Shown piece by piece: positions 26,519 to 38,138 of a DNA stretch of 64,000 bases (its first letter is position 1; each line of letters starts with the position of its first letter). Made by a program: the position numbers and the translations under genes. Source of the stretch: Rhodocollybia butyracea (taxonomy: Eukaryota > Basidiomycota > Agaricomycetes > Agaricales > Omphalotaceae); the NCBI GenBank assembly GCA_015501585.1, contig JADNRY010000010.1, positions 434,001 through 498,000 on the forward strand, read 5' to 3'. The notes under the pieces are model-generated. The model worked only from the letters and a program-made list of their open reading frames with translations, was not told where the DNA came from and did not search any database.

Positions 26519-27321
26519 ATGTTCCGACCTGCCATCCGCTCTCTCAGCCGTGTTCAGCCCCACAGAAACTTTGTTTCTACTGTACTTTTATCAAGATCAA
26601 CTTGGAGCAACCTTACCGTCTCAGACTTGAAGAAAGAAGCCCGAAATCGCGGTCTCTCGTCGTATGATTTTTTTTCGCGTCCTGTCGCAGCGAAACCTCA
26701 TTTCGTGAAGAAAAGGAAACAAGAGTGATCTTATATCCAGAATACAGGAACATGAACAGTTAAATTCCTCGAGGTTTGCTCATATTCTCTGCTTGTGGTG
26801 GAGATGATAACATCGTCGTATGTGCAGCGCCCCGGATATCCAGAAATCGAATCTTTCTTCTGTCAGTGCTCCTTCAGAAACTTCGGTAGCCGGCACGAAC
26901 GGAGAGGTGCCAGGTATTCCTCTGGTCTCCCCAGCACCCACACCTTTCTATCTCAACGTCGCCCTTCCCAATGCTGCTTACGACGAGCCCGAGCCTCCTG
27001 TATCAATTGTAAGTAACAGCAGAAGGTCTAAGACTTTTTTGTTTAATCATTCTGAAACATTAGCCTTATACTCTTGATTTCTGGGATTCGTCCACACCCG
27101 AATCTACACCGGAAGACGTCGTGCCGAAAATGGCTCTAGTTACACCTAAAATGGTTGTGATTGCTGGCAAAGAAACTTATGGCGATGATACTAATAGTTC
27201 GGACGAAGTATCGTCTACTGTGCCACGCGGACAGGGTGGAATTTTAGATGATCTGGCTGAGGATATGGGAGTACCACACTTGAGAGACATGAAAAAGTCC
27301 ATCTTCAAGTTTTTTTTCTAG
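26519..27321 (+). CDS. Mitochondrial SAP-domain protein (Aim34-like)
   Basis: The SAP motif is a helix-extension-helix fold that often binds nucleic acid. The N-terminus (MFRPAIRSLSRVQPHRNFVS) is rich in Arg and Ser with no acidic residues, a typical mitochondrial presequence. The SAP motif follows at once: NLTVSDLKKEARNRGLSS then KGNKSDLISRIQEHE, joined by an intron 26662-26710. Introns at about 26773-26827 and 27011-27063 follow. The remainder is low-complexity with VSPAPTPFYLNVALP and a C-terminal LDDLAEDMGVPHLRDMKKSI that may be an amphipathic helix. Yeast Aim34 is also a small mitochondrial SAP protein, so I suggest but do not assert orthology. The stop is at 27319-27321 and COA8 starts 75 bp later on the same strand. 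Confidence 0.7.
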
Positions 27322-27396
27322 ACTAAGAGTACATTGGTTAGAGTACATACACAGAAAATTATAATAGCGTAGCACAATTTCTATTGAATTGACTCG

Positions 27397-27975
27397 ATGC
27401 TTTCTCCGCTTCGTCCATGTTCCACGCGACTTTTTCACGCTTCTGCGGTTAAAAGGCATCTAGTAGGCCCTCCGGACCCAGTGTCTCATTTACGGCCTGT
27501 CATTTACGACGATGCAACCCCACCACCGCCGCCAGCTTTCCTAAATCATCCCTATTCTCTGCAGGAATTCAATGCTGAGTCTACGAAAAACATAAACACG
27601 TATGAGATGCAGTGGAAACTGCAGAGGCAGCAATTAGATGACTTGAGTCAGAATTTTTGGCTAGACGTGCGTTTATAGTGTTATCAGCTCCGTTAGGATC
27701 TTGTCTAATAGTATTTATAGAGCAACACTCGCTTCGAAGCAGCAAAAGCAGCTGTTTTAGACAGTCTTCCAGCTTCAGCGACTCCATTGAACAAGGAGGA
27801 TGCTTTATCAGAATTCTACAAGCAATGGCTCCTCCAAGAGAACAAACGAGTGGATGAATACGCAAACCTCTGGCGAGCTCGGAATTGGGCTATCATAGCC
27901 TTGGCTGCGCGAGTGGAAATCTCCAAGCTGCCTTATCGAATAGCAGGACTTTTCAAGTCTGCAAAATCATCGTGA
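27397..27975 (+). CDS. COA8: Cytochrome c oxidase assembly factor COA8 (APOPT1 family)
   Basis: COA8 is a matrix protein needed for stability and assembly of respiratory complex IV. A presequence (MLSPLRPCSTRLFHASAVKR) precedes the diagnostic LVGPPDPVSHLRPVIYDD; then LQEFNAESTKNINTYEMQWK leads to the LSQNFWLD helix. After an intron of about 50 nt (27667-27720) come NTRFEAAKAAVLDSLP, EDALSEFYKQWLLQENKRVD and YANLWRARNWAIIALAARVE. The order GPPD-S-LRP, W-x-FW, FY-x-WL matches human COA8. Length is about 175 residues, normal for the family. It is codirectional with the SAP gene and convergent with NUP133 with only 31 bp between stop codons, so the two 3' UTRs very likely overlap. Confidence 0.92.
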
Positions 27976-28006
27976 TGCTTAGCGATATGTACACTACTTA
28001 ATATTA

Positions 28007-31000
28007 TCATTCTCGGCCCTGCGTTAGCTCGATTTCAGCAAGTTCCCTCACTCGAGGGTATGCTTCATCGAGATCCATTTCTCCAAGCCTATCACACTCG
28101 ATGTTATAGTCTTCCTGCACCCTCTCAACCTGGTCTTGAGGAATTCCAGGCCATCGCGACGCAATCTCCTCGAGACTAGGCACGATTAATGCAACGTCAG
28201 GATCAGTCTCGAATCCTTCTGGTTCACCCTGGTCTTCTCGTGATAGAATGTCCAAAAGAGTGGCATAGAGAGCGGTTTCCCTGAACCTCTGGCTGAGTTC
28301 TGCGTCTCCAACACCAGCCGTTTTTTGTATTGCCTTCCAGCTAGTAGTAACATTGTAAGGGACAAGAGAATTGAGCCGTAGGTTGAGGTACTCACTCGTC
28401 GTGAAGGTATATTCGCCGCCATACAGTTCGGAAGGCAGCGTGTTTGCGAGCCTCAGGCAGCTATTAACGAATGAGCTTTTCATATCTGAAACGAGTAGAG
28501 GAAACGACCTACTTCACACCTTGCAAGAAGGTGGAGCGCGGTTGCGTAGTCGCCGACAGTGTCAAAATTGTCTTTCATAGTCAAAACATCCACTGTGTCT
28601 TCGATCGACAATGCTTTGCCTTGAAGCAAGTCTTTCACCAGAGTTTTGAAGATCTGTAGCAGGTAATATAAGACACGACAGAGAAAGATGTGACAGATCC
28701 CATACAAGAGTAAGTTCCCGCTTTTCTAGCAGCAGCGAAGCTTTCTCTTTGATTACTGTGTCGAGTTGTGTGTCAAGAGAGCGTCTTCCACGTATATTGG
28801 CGATGACTGCATTGAATTCTTGGATCAAGGCTTCATGCACACCGATAAGGTCGAGGGCATCATGGAACGCTACATACTGCGTCAGCGCGTGGCCTCAAAC
28901 ACAAACGCAAGAGTGTCCTTACCATCATGAAGACCATCATCCAAGCTTCCTTGCCCTTGTCGGAGATGAACAAGATTTGCAAGTTTTCCGATACTAAGCT
29001 CAAGCTAGAAATCGTACAGATTATGTGTGTAGCCAATTAGAGATGGTTGAAAACTTACATGCTTCACTTCCAAGCTCACCGCCTGCTGCGATTCAGCGAG
29101 TAGAGCCTTTGCGGCTTCTTGATGACGTTTTTTGCCCAGATCATGAATCCAAGATATCGACGATGTGGGGTTGTTTGCGAAGAAGTTATCCATATAGACG
29201 CTATACGCTTCGGTTTGTGCGAACAAGGTTCTTACTTCGCCTGTTCCATTGAGCACCCGTTTTGAAGGGACCGACAGACGAACTCACCATGTTGAATGTA
29301 CCATCGATATAACTCGGTTGCGAATTGTTCTTTGAAGCGTTCGATATACCCTGCTATCCGAGCAAAATTTGGGTTCTGTTCTGGTGGGTAGATAGTTTCT
29401 CTGTGACATAGCGCAGCAAGCGAGCTGAAGTCTTGATATTTTTCGGCTAGTGTGAATGCCTCTTGGGTGTGACCGCTCCTGCCTGCAAAGGAATCAGAAA
29501 CTTGTAGGCTCAGGTAGAATGACGCCGACATACGAAGGGTTTCTAGTACGTCTGGTCGGAGCAAGTCAAATTTATTCTGAATCTCGTGAAGCTCTCTTTC
29601 AACACCCGCCTCAGTTTTTGCATCACTATTATAAGATCGTTAGTAGTAGATCAAAAACTAAAAAGGGCACCAACATGGCCAGCCTTTCCAGTCGCTGTGA
29701 GATACAAGCAAACAGGACTTCAGCCAGCTCCGGTAGCTGATTGTATGAGTCCGAGCCCTTTGAAGAGTCGACAATTCTAGTCGTTGTATCGAACAATGCA
29801 GTGATACCACTGATGATAGAAGTGTTGCTTGTCCAATTCTCGATCATAGGAAGGTCGATACCATAGGTAACGATATTCTGCTCTCTGTATTTGAAAGCTG
29901 CCGTTAAGACCGTCTACTCAACTCGTTAGTTATAATGCTCTCAGAGCATCTCAAAAGGCCATACCAGGAGCACACGATTGGCTTCAGGCAGCAAGTCTGC
30001 AACATTCCTGCCACTTTGATCGGCGGCTTGGAGAGTAACATCGGGTATCCTTTCGATGAGGGTTCCGAGATCGTTTACATGAGACTTGAAGAAGGCACGC
30101 ATGTAATCTTCGTGATTATTATTTCCGAATTCATTCATGTATTGGTAGACCGCGTCATTGAGCACGCTATGAGTTGGACCTGTACTTTACAAACGTTCAG
30201 TAATAGCTTTCTCTCAGAGGAGGCGGAGCAATACTCACGCAAGAAGGTCATTGTGAATCGCCCATAGGTTATACGAAGCGTCCAGTTTTTCTGCGTCAGT
30301 TATGAGACGTTGTCGGCAGCGTTGAGACATCTAGCTTGGCTGGTAAGTACTATTTATTAACAAGCGCGAGGGCAATCTTCACCCTGATCAACACTGTGTT
30401 TTCGTTGATGAACTGGATAAGCCACGCAAGGCGCTCCCTTCGAACTTTGAGCTGAGAGCTTAGATCCTGATTACCTCGTACGAGTTCCGGATCTGGAGTA
30501 CATGAGTAGCTGTAACCATTTGAGGGAGACAAAGCTGACCAGAGTGGAGAATGGCCTGGCTGAGCTGTTCTGCCGCCTGCATAAGGCCTTCTTCATCGAC
30601 GTCCGGAGGGAAACTAAAGTGTAGGGGATTCTATTTCTATGAGCGATGGAAAGCATTTCACACAAGAGATCCGACCAACATTGGGAAGAGAGCCATATAA
30701 TATAGCTTGGGTCATAATCGACTTGATCAAATGTATCCGTCCGCTCCTGTGCACATCGTTCAGTAGTTGTCTCTGGAGTAGGGACAGCGCTTACTCAGGA
30801 TCGAACGTCAGAACACTATCATTGTCGATGTTCACTTTCATCATCGTCGCCGCAGTCAAAACCAAAACGACACTATCGCTAGGCATAACACAAACACCCA
30901 GCGTCCGGTCAGTGGCGGATTTGAGTTCGAGACGCTCTTGATAGTCAGAATCTGCAAAGAAACGTCAAGCCGGGGCGATTGATACAAGTCTCATTCCTAC

Positions 31001-32595
31001 CTCTTCCACATAATGCTACCGCATCCCCAAATTGGATACTGACAAGTAACCCATTAGGGAGAAGTTGGATTCGGGGGTGCATGGGGGCACCCGAAGCGGA
31101 AGTCTAATCACCATCAGTAGATGCAACTGCAAAAAATAAAACCACACGAAGCACTCACACTCTGATATGGTACACTACGTACAGCGTCTACGTAGAACGA
31201 GTCTCCCAAAGGTGATAGCTGCACCAACGCGTAAATGCGCCTTACACCAGTTACGTCCATGGCCATCATATCAGCCTCGTCCAAACCTGCATATGATACC
31301 AGAACAACAAGTTTGTTGGAACTAGACCGAACAGTATCAGTAAAAGTACTCAGAAATCATCGTAGGCCTACCTGTCGACCGCAAGATCCACTAATTCAAG
31401 GTCCATTTTAGCATCGTCCTTTTCAACCGCACTGCCAAATGTCCTTCGTATAGCAATGCGAATCATTTCAGCAACATCTTCGTCTTGAAGAGCCTCTTCC
31501 CATCCTTCTAATTTCATCTCCCACCTCTGAATTCGAGAATTAATCAATGCCCAAATCTCTGCTCCTCCGTCGATCGTCCGAGCCCCAAGAGCAATCGCAC
31601 TGATGTTACCCGGCTCAAGCACTATCTGCGTCGTTGCCGTAGACGATGACGACAAAAAGGGAATAAAGCTGGAGAATGATAATGATTTCGAAGGTCTCGA
31701 GAAGGGATGCGATGTCAGATGGTATTTACCACCAGTGGAAGTTAGAAGGAGCTTGTAGAGGTTTCCAAATGCGGTGGAGGCGACATAAGTTTGAGTCTAG
31801 AGCACTGTTTGGTTATTTTGTAGTTGAAATCCATGGAAAGAGGAACGTACGTCTATGCGCTTGAATCCAGTGACAATATCCTCAGAATCAAGCCCAAGAT
31901 ATGTGGTCGAGTAGCGATCACCACCCGCAAGACCAATTCCTACGCTATCCCAGAATCTAACTTCTCCAGCGGTTGAAATAAGAATAAGACCAGGTTCCCG
32001 ACCGGAGCCCCATGGGACAAGACTATGAAATGGCGGACTTGTTTGGTCGTAATCGTGGGGGCAGGTAAAGATGTAGCATGTAGGAATTCCTTTGACGGCC
32101 TGTTTCTATGGGTCAGGGTGCAAAAGAGTCTGTTAAAGGAACACGAACCAAGGCATGCTGCCAGACAAAGCACGTCTTCACAGAAGCAACCAACGCGAAT
32201 CCAGTCAGTGTATCAATCTCTCCAGAGTAAAGATCGCGATAGAAATCTGAACCAACAAGAGTAAGAAATATTGCTGTTTATGAGGCGCAAACAAACTTGC
32301 CCGCATTCCTCAGAATTTGAGAGACTTCGAGAGGCAAATTTGCGTAAAAGGAGACGGTCAACTGGTCCGACTTTGCAAAAACAAGCTCTAGAGCAGATTT
32401 TGCATGGCTTCTCTCTGAAACAACAGAGCTGGCATCATCAATGTCCATTAGAGAGCCTACTGAGCTCAGTCTGTTTGGGGTATTCAGGCGTGAATTTGTA
32501 CTGGGAACTCGGAGACGACGTGGCGGCGACGTTGGTTGAACATTGTTTCGAGGACGGGGACGACGAGGGGCGGGCGAAGGAGAAAAAGTAGCCAT
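28007..32595 (-). CDS. NUP133: Nucleoporin Nup133 (Y-complex subunit)
   Basis: A scaffold nucleoporin at the tip of the Y-shaped (Nup107-160/Nup84) complex, which curves and anchors the pore membrane. The start [18 protein letters not shown] is followed by disordered Ser/Pro sequence, then an N-terminal beta-propeller ([59 protein letters not shown]) and a long alpha-helical C-terminal half ([54 protein letters not shown]). More than a dozen exons separated by ~50-nt introns run from 32595 to TGA 28007-28009. I traced the order but not every junction. Within the helical domain the Phe/Trp-rich Nup133-type blocks are clear. Its promoter is shared with RPB12 (74 bp between start codons). Confidence 0.85.
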
Positions 32596-32669
32596 CGCGA
32601 TTGACGCGAAAAAGGTCAACGGGAAAAGAGCGCGATGTTTGTTATTGTTACATAATTTATCTCTTTCTC

Positions 32670-32972
32670 ATGAACAACGACGGGAACCAGCAAAATCAGG
32701 GCTCGATGGGTGGAATACCGATGCAGGCTCCACGGCAGGACATGGAATACCTTTGTGCTGGTGTGTACTTTACTATTTTAAACGATTTGTCCTCAACAAG
32801 TCTCAAGATTGCGGCGCAAAGAACGAAATAAAGTCTCGAGAGCCCATTAGATGCAGAGAATGCGGACATCGTATAATGTACAAAAAGAGAACAACCAGGA
32901 GTGAGTAATAGTGGCTATATTGTGGATACGAAAGCTAAATCGTTTCCAGTGGTTCAATTTGAAGCTCGCTGA
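32670..32972 (+). CDS. RPB12: RNA polymerases I/II/III subunit Rpb12 (Rpc10, RPABC4)
   Basis: A small zinc-binding subunit shared by the three nuclear RNA polymerases. Exon 1 (32670-32760) gives [20 protein letters not shown] and a lead into MEYLCA; exon 2 (32808-32900) gives [20 protein letters not shown] and [11 protein letters not shown]; exon 3 (32950-32972) gives MVQFEAR with the stop. Exon lengths 91, 93 and 23 nt sum to 207, exactly 69 codons. The C-x2-C pairs in LCADCG and RCRECG bind zinc, and [18 protein letters not shown] is almost invariant in eukaryotes. Divergent from NUP133. Confidence 0.97.
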
Positions 32973-33093
32973 ATATCACCAGTTCATTCGAAAATATTGT
33001 GCTTTTTACAACGATCCATACAATTTGACAAAAGAAGCAAATGACTAGAGGGAGAATACAATAACAATAAGCGACGGTAATATACGAAGACGA

Positions 33094-33762
33094 TTACTTT
33101 GTGCCAGCCGAGAATTCTGGTTGAAGCGTCGTTAACTCGCGTACACAATCACAAGTAGACAAAACTTACTGGTTACCGATTTTGTTCCTTCCGAGATAGC
33201 GTGCTTGGCAAGTTCACCAGGAAGAATAAGACGAACGCTAGTCTGTATCTCTCGTGAAGAAATCGTCGACTTCTTCGAATACTTTGCAAGTTCTAACAAG
33301 CCAAATCAGAACCATAACGCATCAGGAAGAGGATGACCACGTACTAGAAGCTTCGGTAGCAATACGGTCAAAGATATCGTTCACAAAAGAATTCAGAATG
33401 GCCATCGCCTTGTTGGAGATACCGGTATCTGGGTGGACTTGTCGTAGTACTAACACGAAAGGAAATTCGATAAATGGTAAGCGATAACGCGCGATAGCGA
33501 GACGTACCTTTGTAGATATAAGAGCTGTAGGTTTCTTTTCTGGCCTTCTTGCGCTTCTTCTTCTCACCATCAGCCCCTGTGGTCGCAGCCTTGCTCTTGC
33601 TCGCGGTCTTCTTGGCGGCTTTAGCACCCTCGGTTTTAGCAGGAGCTTTTCCTGCTGTGGATGCAGGTGCTTTGGAAGCTGTCGAGTTGGGCTAAAGATG
33701 AACACAAATATCAGAATAAGAAAAATAAAATAAAATCTAGAGAAGCGTACTTTGGGGGCCAT
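33094..33762 (-). CDS. HTB1: Histone H2B, copy 1
   Basis: A core nucleosome histone. The basic Ala/Lys/Pro tail (MAPK, then [20 protein letters not shown]) leads to [72 protein letters not shown] and ends [11 protein letters not shown] plus TKFSAGTK. The Lys in the last block (SVTK) is the ubiquitylation site (Lys123 in yeast H2B). Four introns interrupt it: after MAPK, after YIYK, within the codon before LAKYSKK, and within the codon of the final TK. A TATA-like TTTAAATA (33909-33916, read on the minus strand as TATTTAAA) lies about 150 bp upstream of the ATG, and a CACGTG is at 33795-33800 in the probable 5' UTR. Unusually, no H2A gene lies next to it. Confidence 0.97.
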
Positions 33763-34724
33763 TGCGCAGTAAAGATGGCTAGATAATGAAGCTACACGTG
33801 TATATGTGAGCAAAGTTGAAGACAAATTTGAAAGAAACAGACAAACAGTGAGATGGAGGTGGAAGTGGAAGGAAGAAGATAAATAGAACGCGCTTCGAGC
33901 AACCAGCGTTTTAAATACTTACTTAGAAGAGTTCGCACGGTCAGCGCGTCAACGATGTCTCGTGCTCGTATCGTGACTTTAATGCCGCGTCGCGTCAAAC
34001 TCAACCAAAGTTCAAATGATGGCCAAGCCGTGAACGAACATGTTGACTTGCTGAATGCTACCTTCACTCGCAATTGTCAACGTGTTCTCCGACAAAGTGA
34101 ATGGGATGTCCAGATTGCAAGGATAATGCAGTATGACGGTAGTAACCAACTTCTACTAACTAACTGCTCAGTGGAGGGCTGCGAAACCCAGACCCAGCAT
34201 AAACGCACAAAATGTGCCACAAGCTAGGTTCTCCTGGTGAGCAAATTAAACTAATAAGTGTCGCCACATAATATTATTGCTACTACTTTTTCGTCTCCCT
34301 CAGCTCCGAGTCTGTGTTACCAATCCGCAGATTTCGCAGCGCCTTTGGCTTGTTTCACAATTTCCTCTTCCCGGCCTCACGAGGGAAGAGCCAAACGCAG
34401 CGAGCTCAACCAGCTGCTCAACCCCACGCAGAGTTATTTGAAAATAGGGTACAACTAATCTTCAATAAACCTCTTACATCTGATGCATGATGAACTCCTT
34501 CTTCCCGGTTAGTTTAATAACTTGGCAGCAGAGGCCACATGGCCTGAGTAGCTAGAATTAAGCGTTTCGTGAAGACATGCAGGGGAAACGAAGCCACGGA
34601 CATGATATGTATACACTTATTATATTTTGCCGTTATAGTACAAACTCGCCTCAGGCTCTAACATGTAACATACAAGAATGGATATGTGTTATATAAGGAT
34701 CCTTCGGCACGTTTTTCTTGCTTC
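33763..34724. other. Intergenic: H2B promoter and kinase upstream region
   Basis: About 960 bp between divergent genes. The left part holds the H2B TATA-like element and a CACGTG box. The remainder has several short open frames (for example 33955-34227) with no family resemblance, and is probably noncoding. No H2A-like sequence was found. Confidence 0.4.
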
Positions 34725-36677
34725 ATGGCGGACATAGACACTTTGGCAGTGGTCCAAGGAAAGTCCACACGATACTGTCTTTCGTCCACTGCTTTGACAG
34801 TCACAATCGGTGAATACTCTCCACAAACTTTCCGCTCAGCTCGTATCTGATACAATTCAACACCAGGAAGCAAGAATTCCCAGACCATCCCTCTACACAA
34901 TATCGTCGCAACTTCCTTCAATGCCCAGTCACAGACCTTGAATATCTCCTATGCGACCAGAAAGAAGAAGAAAGCTCCTTTAGTCTTGGAACATCTCAGC
35001 GGTCACGTCGAAGAATCTCAGGTAGAATCAGCCAGTAAACTAGCCAACACAACGCTACAGTGGGCCTACAAGGGTGAGCAAAATTCTCGATTCTGCCTGT
35101 CTCGCTTCTTATAAGTTATCTTTTGAGTAGGTATAAAACCCAACCGCCGGCTAAAAGTTCTGATAAATCCCCACGGCGGCGTCGTTCGTGTTACCATCTC
35201 AATCGCTTCGGCTCTCTCCTAATATTTCCTGGTAGGGAAAAGGAGTTTCTCTTTTCAACAACCTGGTAAAACCAGTCCTGAAAACTGCCGGATGTTCCTT
35301 GGACATTGTCCGTGCGTCACTCTTCTACAGCTTTACCCCGCCTAGGTTGTTTAGCAATCAATAGAGACCAAGAAAGCTGGAGACGCATATGATATCGCCA
35401 AATCTTTTCCTCTAGACGAATTCGATGCCATCCTCACTGTCTCAGGCGATGGTCTTATCCATGAAGTTCTGAATGGCTTCGCAAACCACGCACATCCTCG
35501 CAAGGCTTTTCGAATACCAGTTTCTCCTATACCGACTGGCTCCGGAAACGGACTGTCTCTCAATCTGTTAGGAATCGAGGTATGCCATTTCGACTTTATA
35601 CGCAAATCTTCCTAACGAGCATCCAAGGACGGATTTGATGTGGTTGCTGCCGCCTTGAATGCAATCAAAGGTATGCACTCTACATGCAGCATACGTACAC
35701 GTGTAATACCAAGACACAGGATCCCCTATGCATGTGGATGTATTTTCAGTTACCCAGAGTGGAAAACGGACAATCTCGTTCATGTCTCAAGCTTTGGGTC
35801 TCATGGCCGACCTAGATGTTGGTACTGACAACCTACGCTGGATGGGCTCTTCTCGTTTTACCTACGGTTTACTGCGAGGATGTAAGTTCCGATACCCTGA
35901 TTTATGTACCTGGTTTTGATCTTCTTCCGCTGCCACAGTAATCAGATTCAAGGCCTGTCAAGTTCAATTATCCTATAAAGGTGTCGAGACGGACAAGAAG
36001 AAGATGTTCGACACGCTCAAGTCCCGACATTACCAAGATCCCTCTGTTTTGGACCTGCAGGAGGATGAGCCTGACGATTCGTCACTCCCGGAACGTCAGT
36101 ACTCTTTCGACGATACAGAAGGATGGACGACTTTTCAAGAACCTCTTCTATATTTGTATGCTGGGAAAGGTCCATATGTTGCCCGGTGGGTGCATTCATC
36201 TAATCAAATTCTAGCATATGCTCATATCGCCGCTAGGGATTTTATGGCCTTTCCTGTCTCTTTACCTGACGATGGGTTGATAGATGTTGTAGCTCAGACT
36301 AACGTAAGTCTCGCGTTCTTCACAACGCAGATCTAGCCCTCAAAATGGCTTCATTCGATAGAGAAACCTATCCAGAACTGACGTACTAACGTCATTTGGG
36401 CGCGCGCAGCGCGGTGAGCTGTATTGGGATGACAGTGTACGCCTTTTTCTTTTGAGAAACTGCTTAGATGCTTACTGTTCACTACTAGTGTAGCTATCTG
36501 AAAGTACGAGCATACCGTATCAAACCTTTATCCCAGAAAGGATGTCTGGCTTTCGATGGCGAGCCCTTTCCTTTCGAAGAATTCCAGGTCGAGGTCCTTC
36601 CCAAACTTGCCACGTTACTCAGTCCCCATGGGTTCTACAATGCTCCGTTCAATGAACCTGCTGCCAGTAAACGGTAA
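34725..36677 (+). CDS. Sphingosine / long-chain-base kinase (diacylglycerol-kinase catalytic fold)
   Basis: Phosphorylates sphingoid bases (Lcb4/Lcb5 in yeast) to make signalling and degradable long-chain-base phosphates. The start is MADIDTLAVVQGKSTRYCLS; an intron of 57 nt beginning GTGAATAC removes an in-frame TGA and keeps phase. The catalytic signatures follow: RRLKVLINPHGGVGKGVSLF, the FPLDEFDAILTVSGDGLIHE site with SGDG, FRIPVSPIPTGSGNGLSLNL with GSGNG, and VDVFSVTQSGKRTISFMSQA. Then come the acidic disordered insert (QEDEPDDSSLPERQYSFDDT) and the C-terminal lobe (DDGLIDVVAQTN; CSYLKVRAYRIKPLSQKGCL; DGEPFPFEEFQVEV). About ten short introns. Length is about 500 residues. The long-chain-base specificity is by family resemblance; ceramide or other lipid kinases are less likely. 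Confidence 0.88.
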
Positions 36678-38138
36678 CGAGTCGCAAATAGTCTATAGAA
36701 TTTGCTTAGATACTACTTATGCTTTGTAGCCTTTGTAGCCTTATGTACGTCTGCCATACTAAATAACATGTGTTATACAACTGTTATGTCTTTTCGTGAT
36801 TACTGTGTTCGTGAGCATGCTGCGTCCAAGGGTGGGTTGCAGAATATACTATTCATGAATTCCACATCCTTTATCCTTGAAGCATACTGTATCCAATCTC
36901 CGGATCCACTCAGAAGTGATGAGAGGTGGGGGTGACTATATCCTTGGCCGTACGTATAAGGGTACGAATATGCAGCCGACGATTGTCCAGACGAAGGTGG
37001 AGGTGGATGCATGTATACAGTCGAGCCGGAGGAATACCCAGCTGAGGAAGGCAGACGGTGTGTATATGTAACTGATCAGTACCCAGCTGAAGACGGAGGT
37101 GAATGCATAGCTGAAGATGGGAGTGGATACATAGCTGATAAGCTATGGTGATACCGACGAGTGTGCGGGTGCGTTCAGCGATAGGTACGGAGCCGATGAA
37201 TATGAAGTTCCAGTCGAGGGATAGCGAGATCTAGGCATTGCAGCTGCTGAATACTGTCAGCCAACCCGAGATGTAGATGATGCATTATATTAGCGCGTAG
37301 ATGCGGTCGGCTCCAGATATTTACTGATAAAATCTTGAACTTTGTTTTTACTAAATGGACGCAAACTAGGGTTTTTGCTCCCATCCAGTGGCAGCTTCAT
37401 AAGAGCTCTGATGTTGTTGGGACCAATTGCATCGAGATTCCAGTGCAAGGCCTACCCTCTCCCAGTCGCTCCTACAAATAGTAGTTATCATGTATTCGAG
37501 TGCCGGAGTCAAGATCGTTCGATCTATACTGTGCATGTGGGCACGCTATGCTATAGAGTTGGGAGAGACCGGACCTGTAGATAGTTGTACAGAGAGAAGC
37601 TCTCGCGAAGAACAGATGATGTAGTCTCCAGCGTTTTTGAACGTTGACTTCAACCTATAAAGTGCACTCGAACTTTTTCTGCGATCTAGTTCCAGCATCC
37701 TTAAAATACGGATATCTCTGTAGTTCAATATCGCTTGTGCGTTAAGGTGTGCATTTGGGCTTGGCGCTAGTGATATGAAAGGTGATTAGACGCCCAAACT
37801 AAACGCTCGACTACTCTGTTTGTATGCTCTCTAGATATTTTCGTTCGTTCACCTACTGCTTGTTATCACTAACTCCGGAACTTCGGCCTCAGCAGGCCTC
37901 AGCACTGCAGTACAAATTTCGGGCGCATAAAGACCTTTAAAGACTTCAATCGATTGAATGGTGGGCCCAGGGGTGGCAATTTCAAGTTGTGGGTCCCCCG
38001 CCACTTGTACTGTACTTTCTGTATCCATAGATCAGATCAGTGAGCGGCTGCTTATATGTACAACTGTAGGTGTGTTTGCTTAACCGTTCCCCTTCGCCCT
38101 GATAGTAGATACACATCGACTCTGCTTCACTCCTCACA
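36678..38138. other. Gene-poor 1.46-kb interval
   Basis: No confident gene. It contains a degenerate 24-bp tandem repeat (about 37047-37142) and, on the minus strand, Ser/Pro/Tyr-rich text (SYPYTYGQGYSHPHLSS, near 36905-36990) that breaks at stops near 37070 and 37145. The right end is upstream of the kinase gene. A TATA element was not clear. Confidence 0.4.
37047..37142. repeat. Degenerate 24-bp minisatellite
   Basis: Units of about 24 bp recur: CCCAGCTGAGGAAGGCAG at 37047, CCCAGCTGAAGACGGAGG at 37082, CATAGCTGAAGATGGGAG at 37106 and CATAGCTGATAAGC at 37130. All share AGCTGA at a fixed place. The 24-bp period is eight codons, and one frame on each strand is partly open, so an old coding repeat is possible. 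Confidence 0.55.

Noticed and set aside
33955..34227. Plus-strand frame of 90 codons between H2B and the lipid kinase
   Set aside because: No motif, no splice extension and no similarity to H2A, which I had hoped to find next to H2B.
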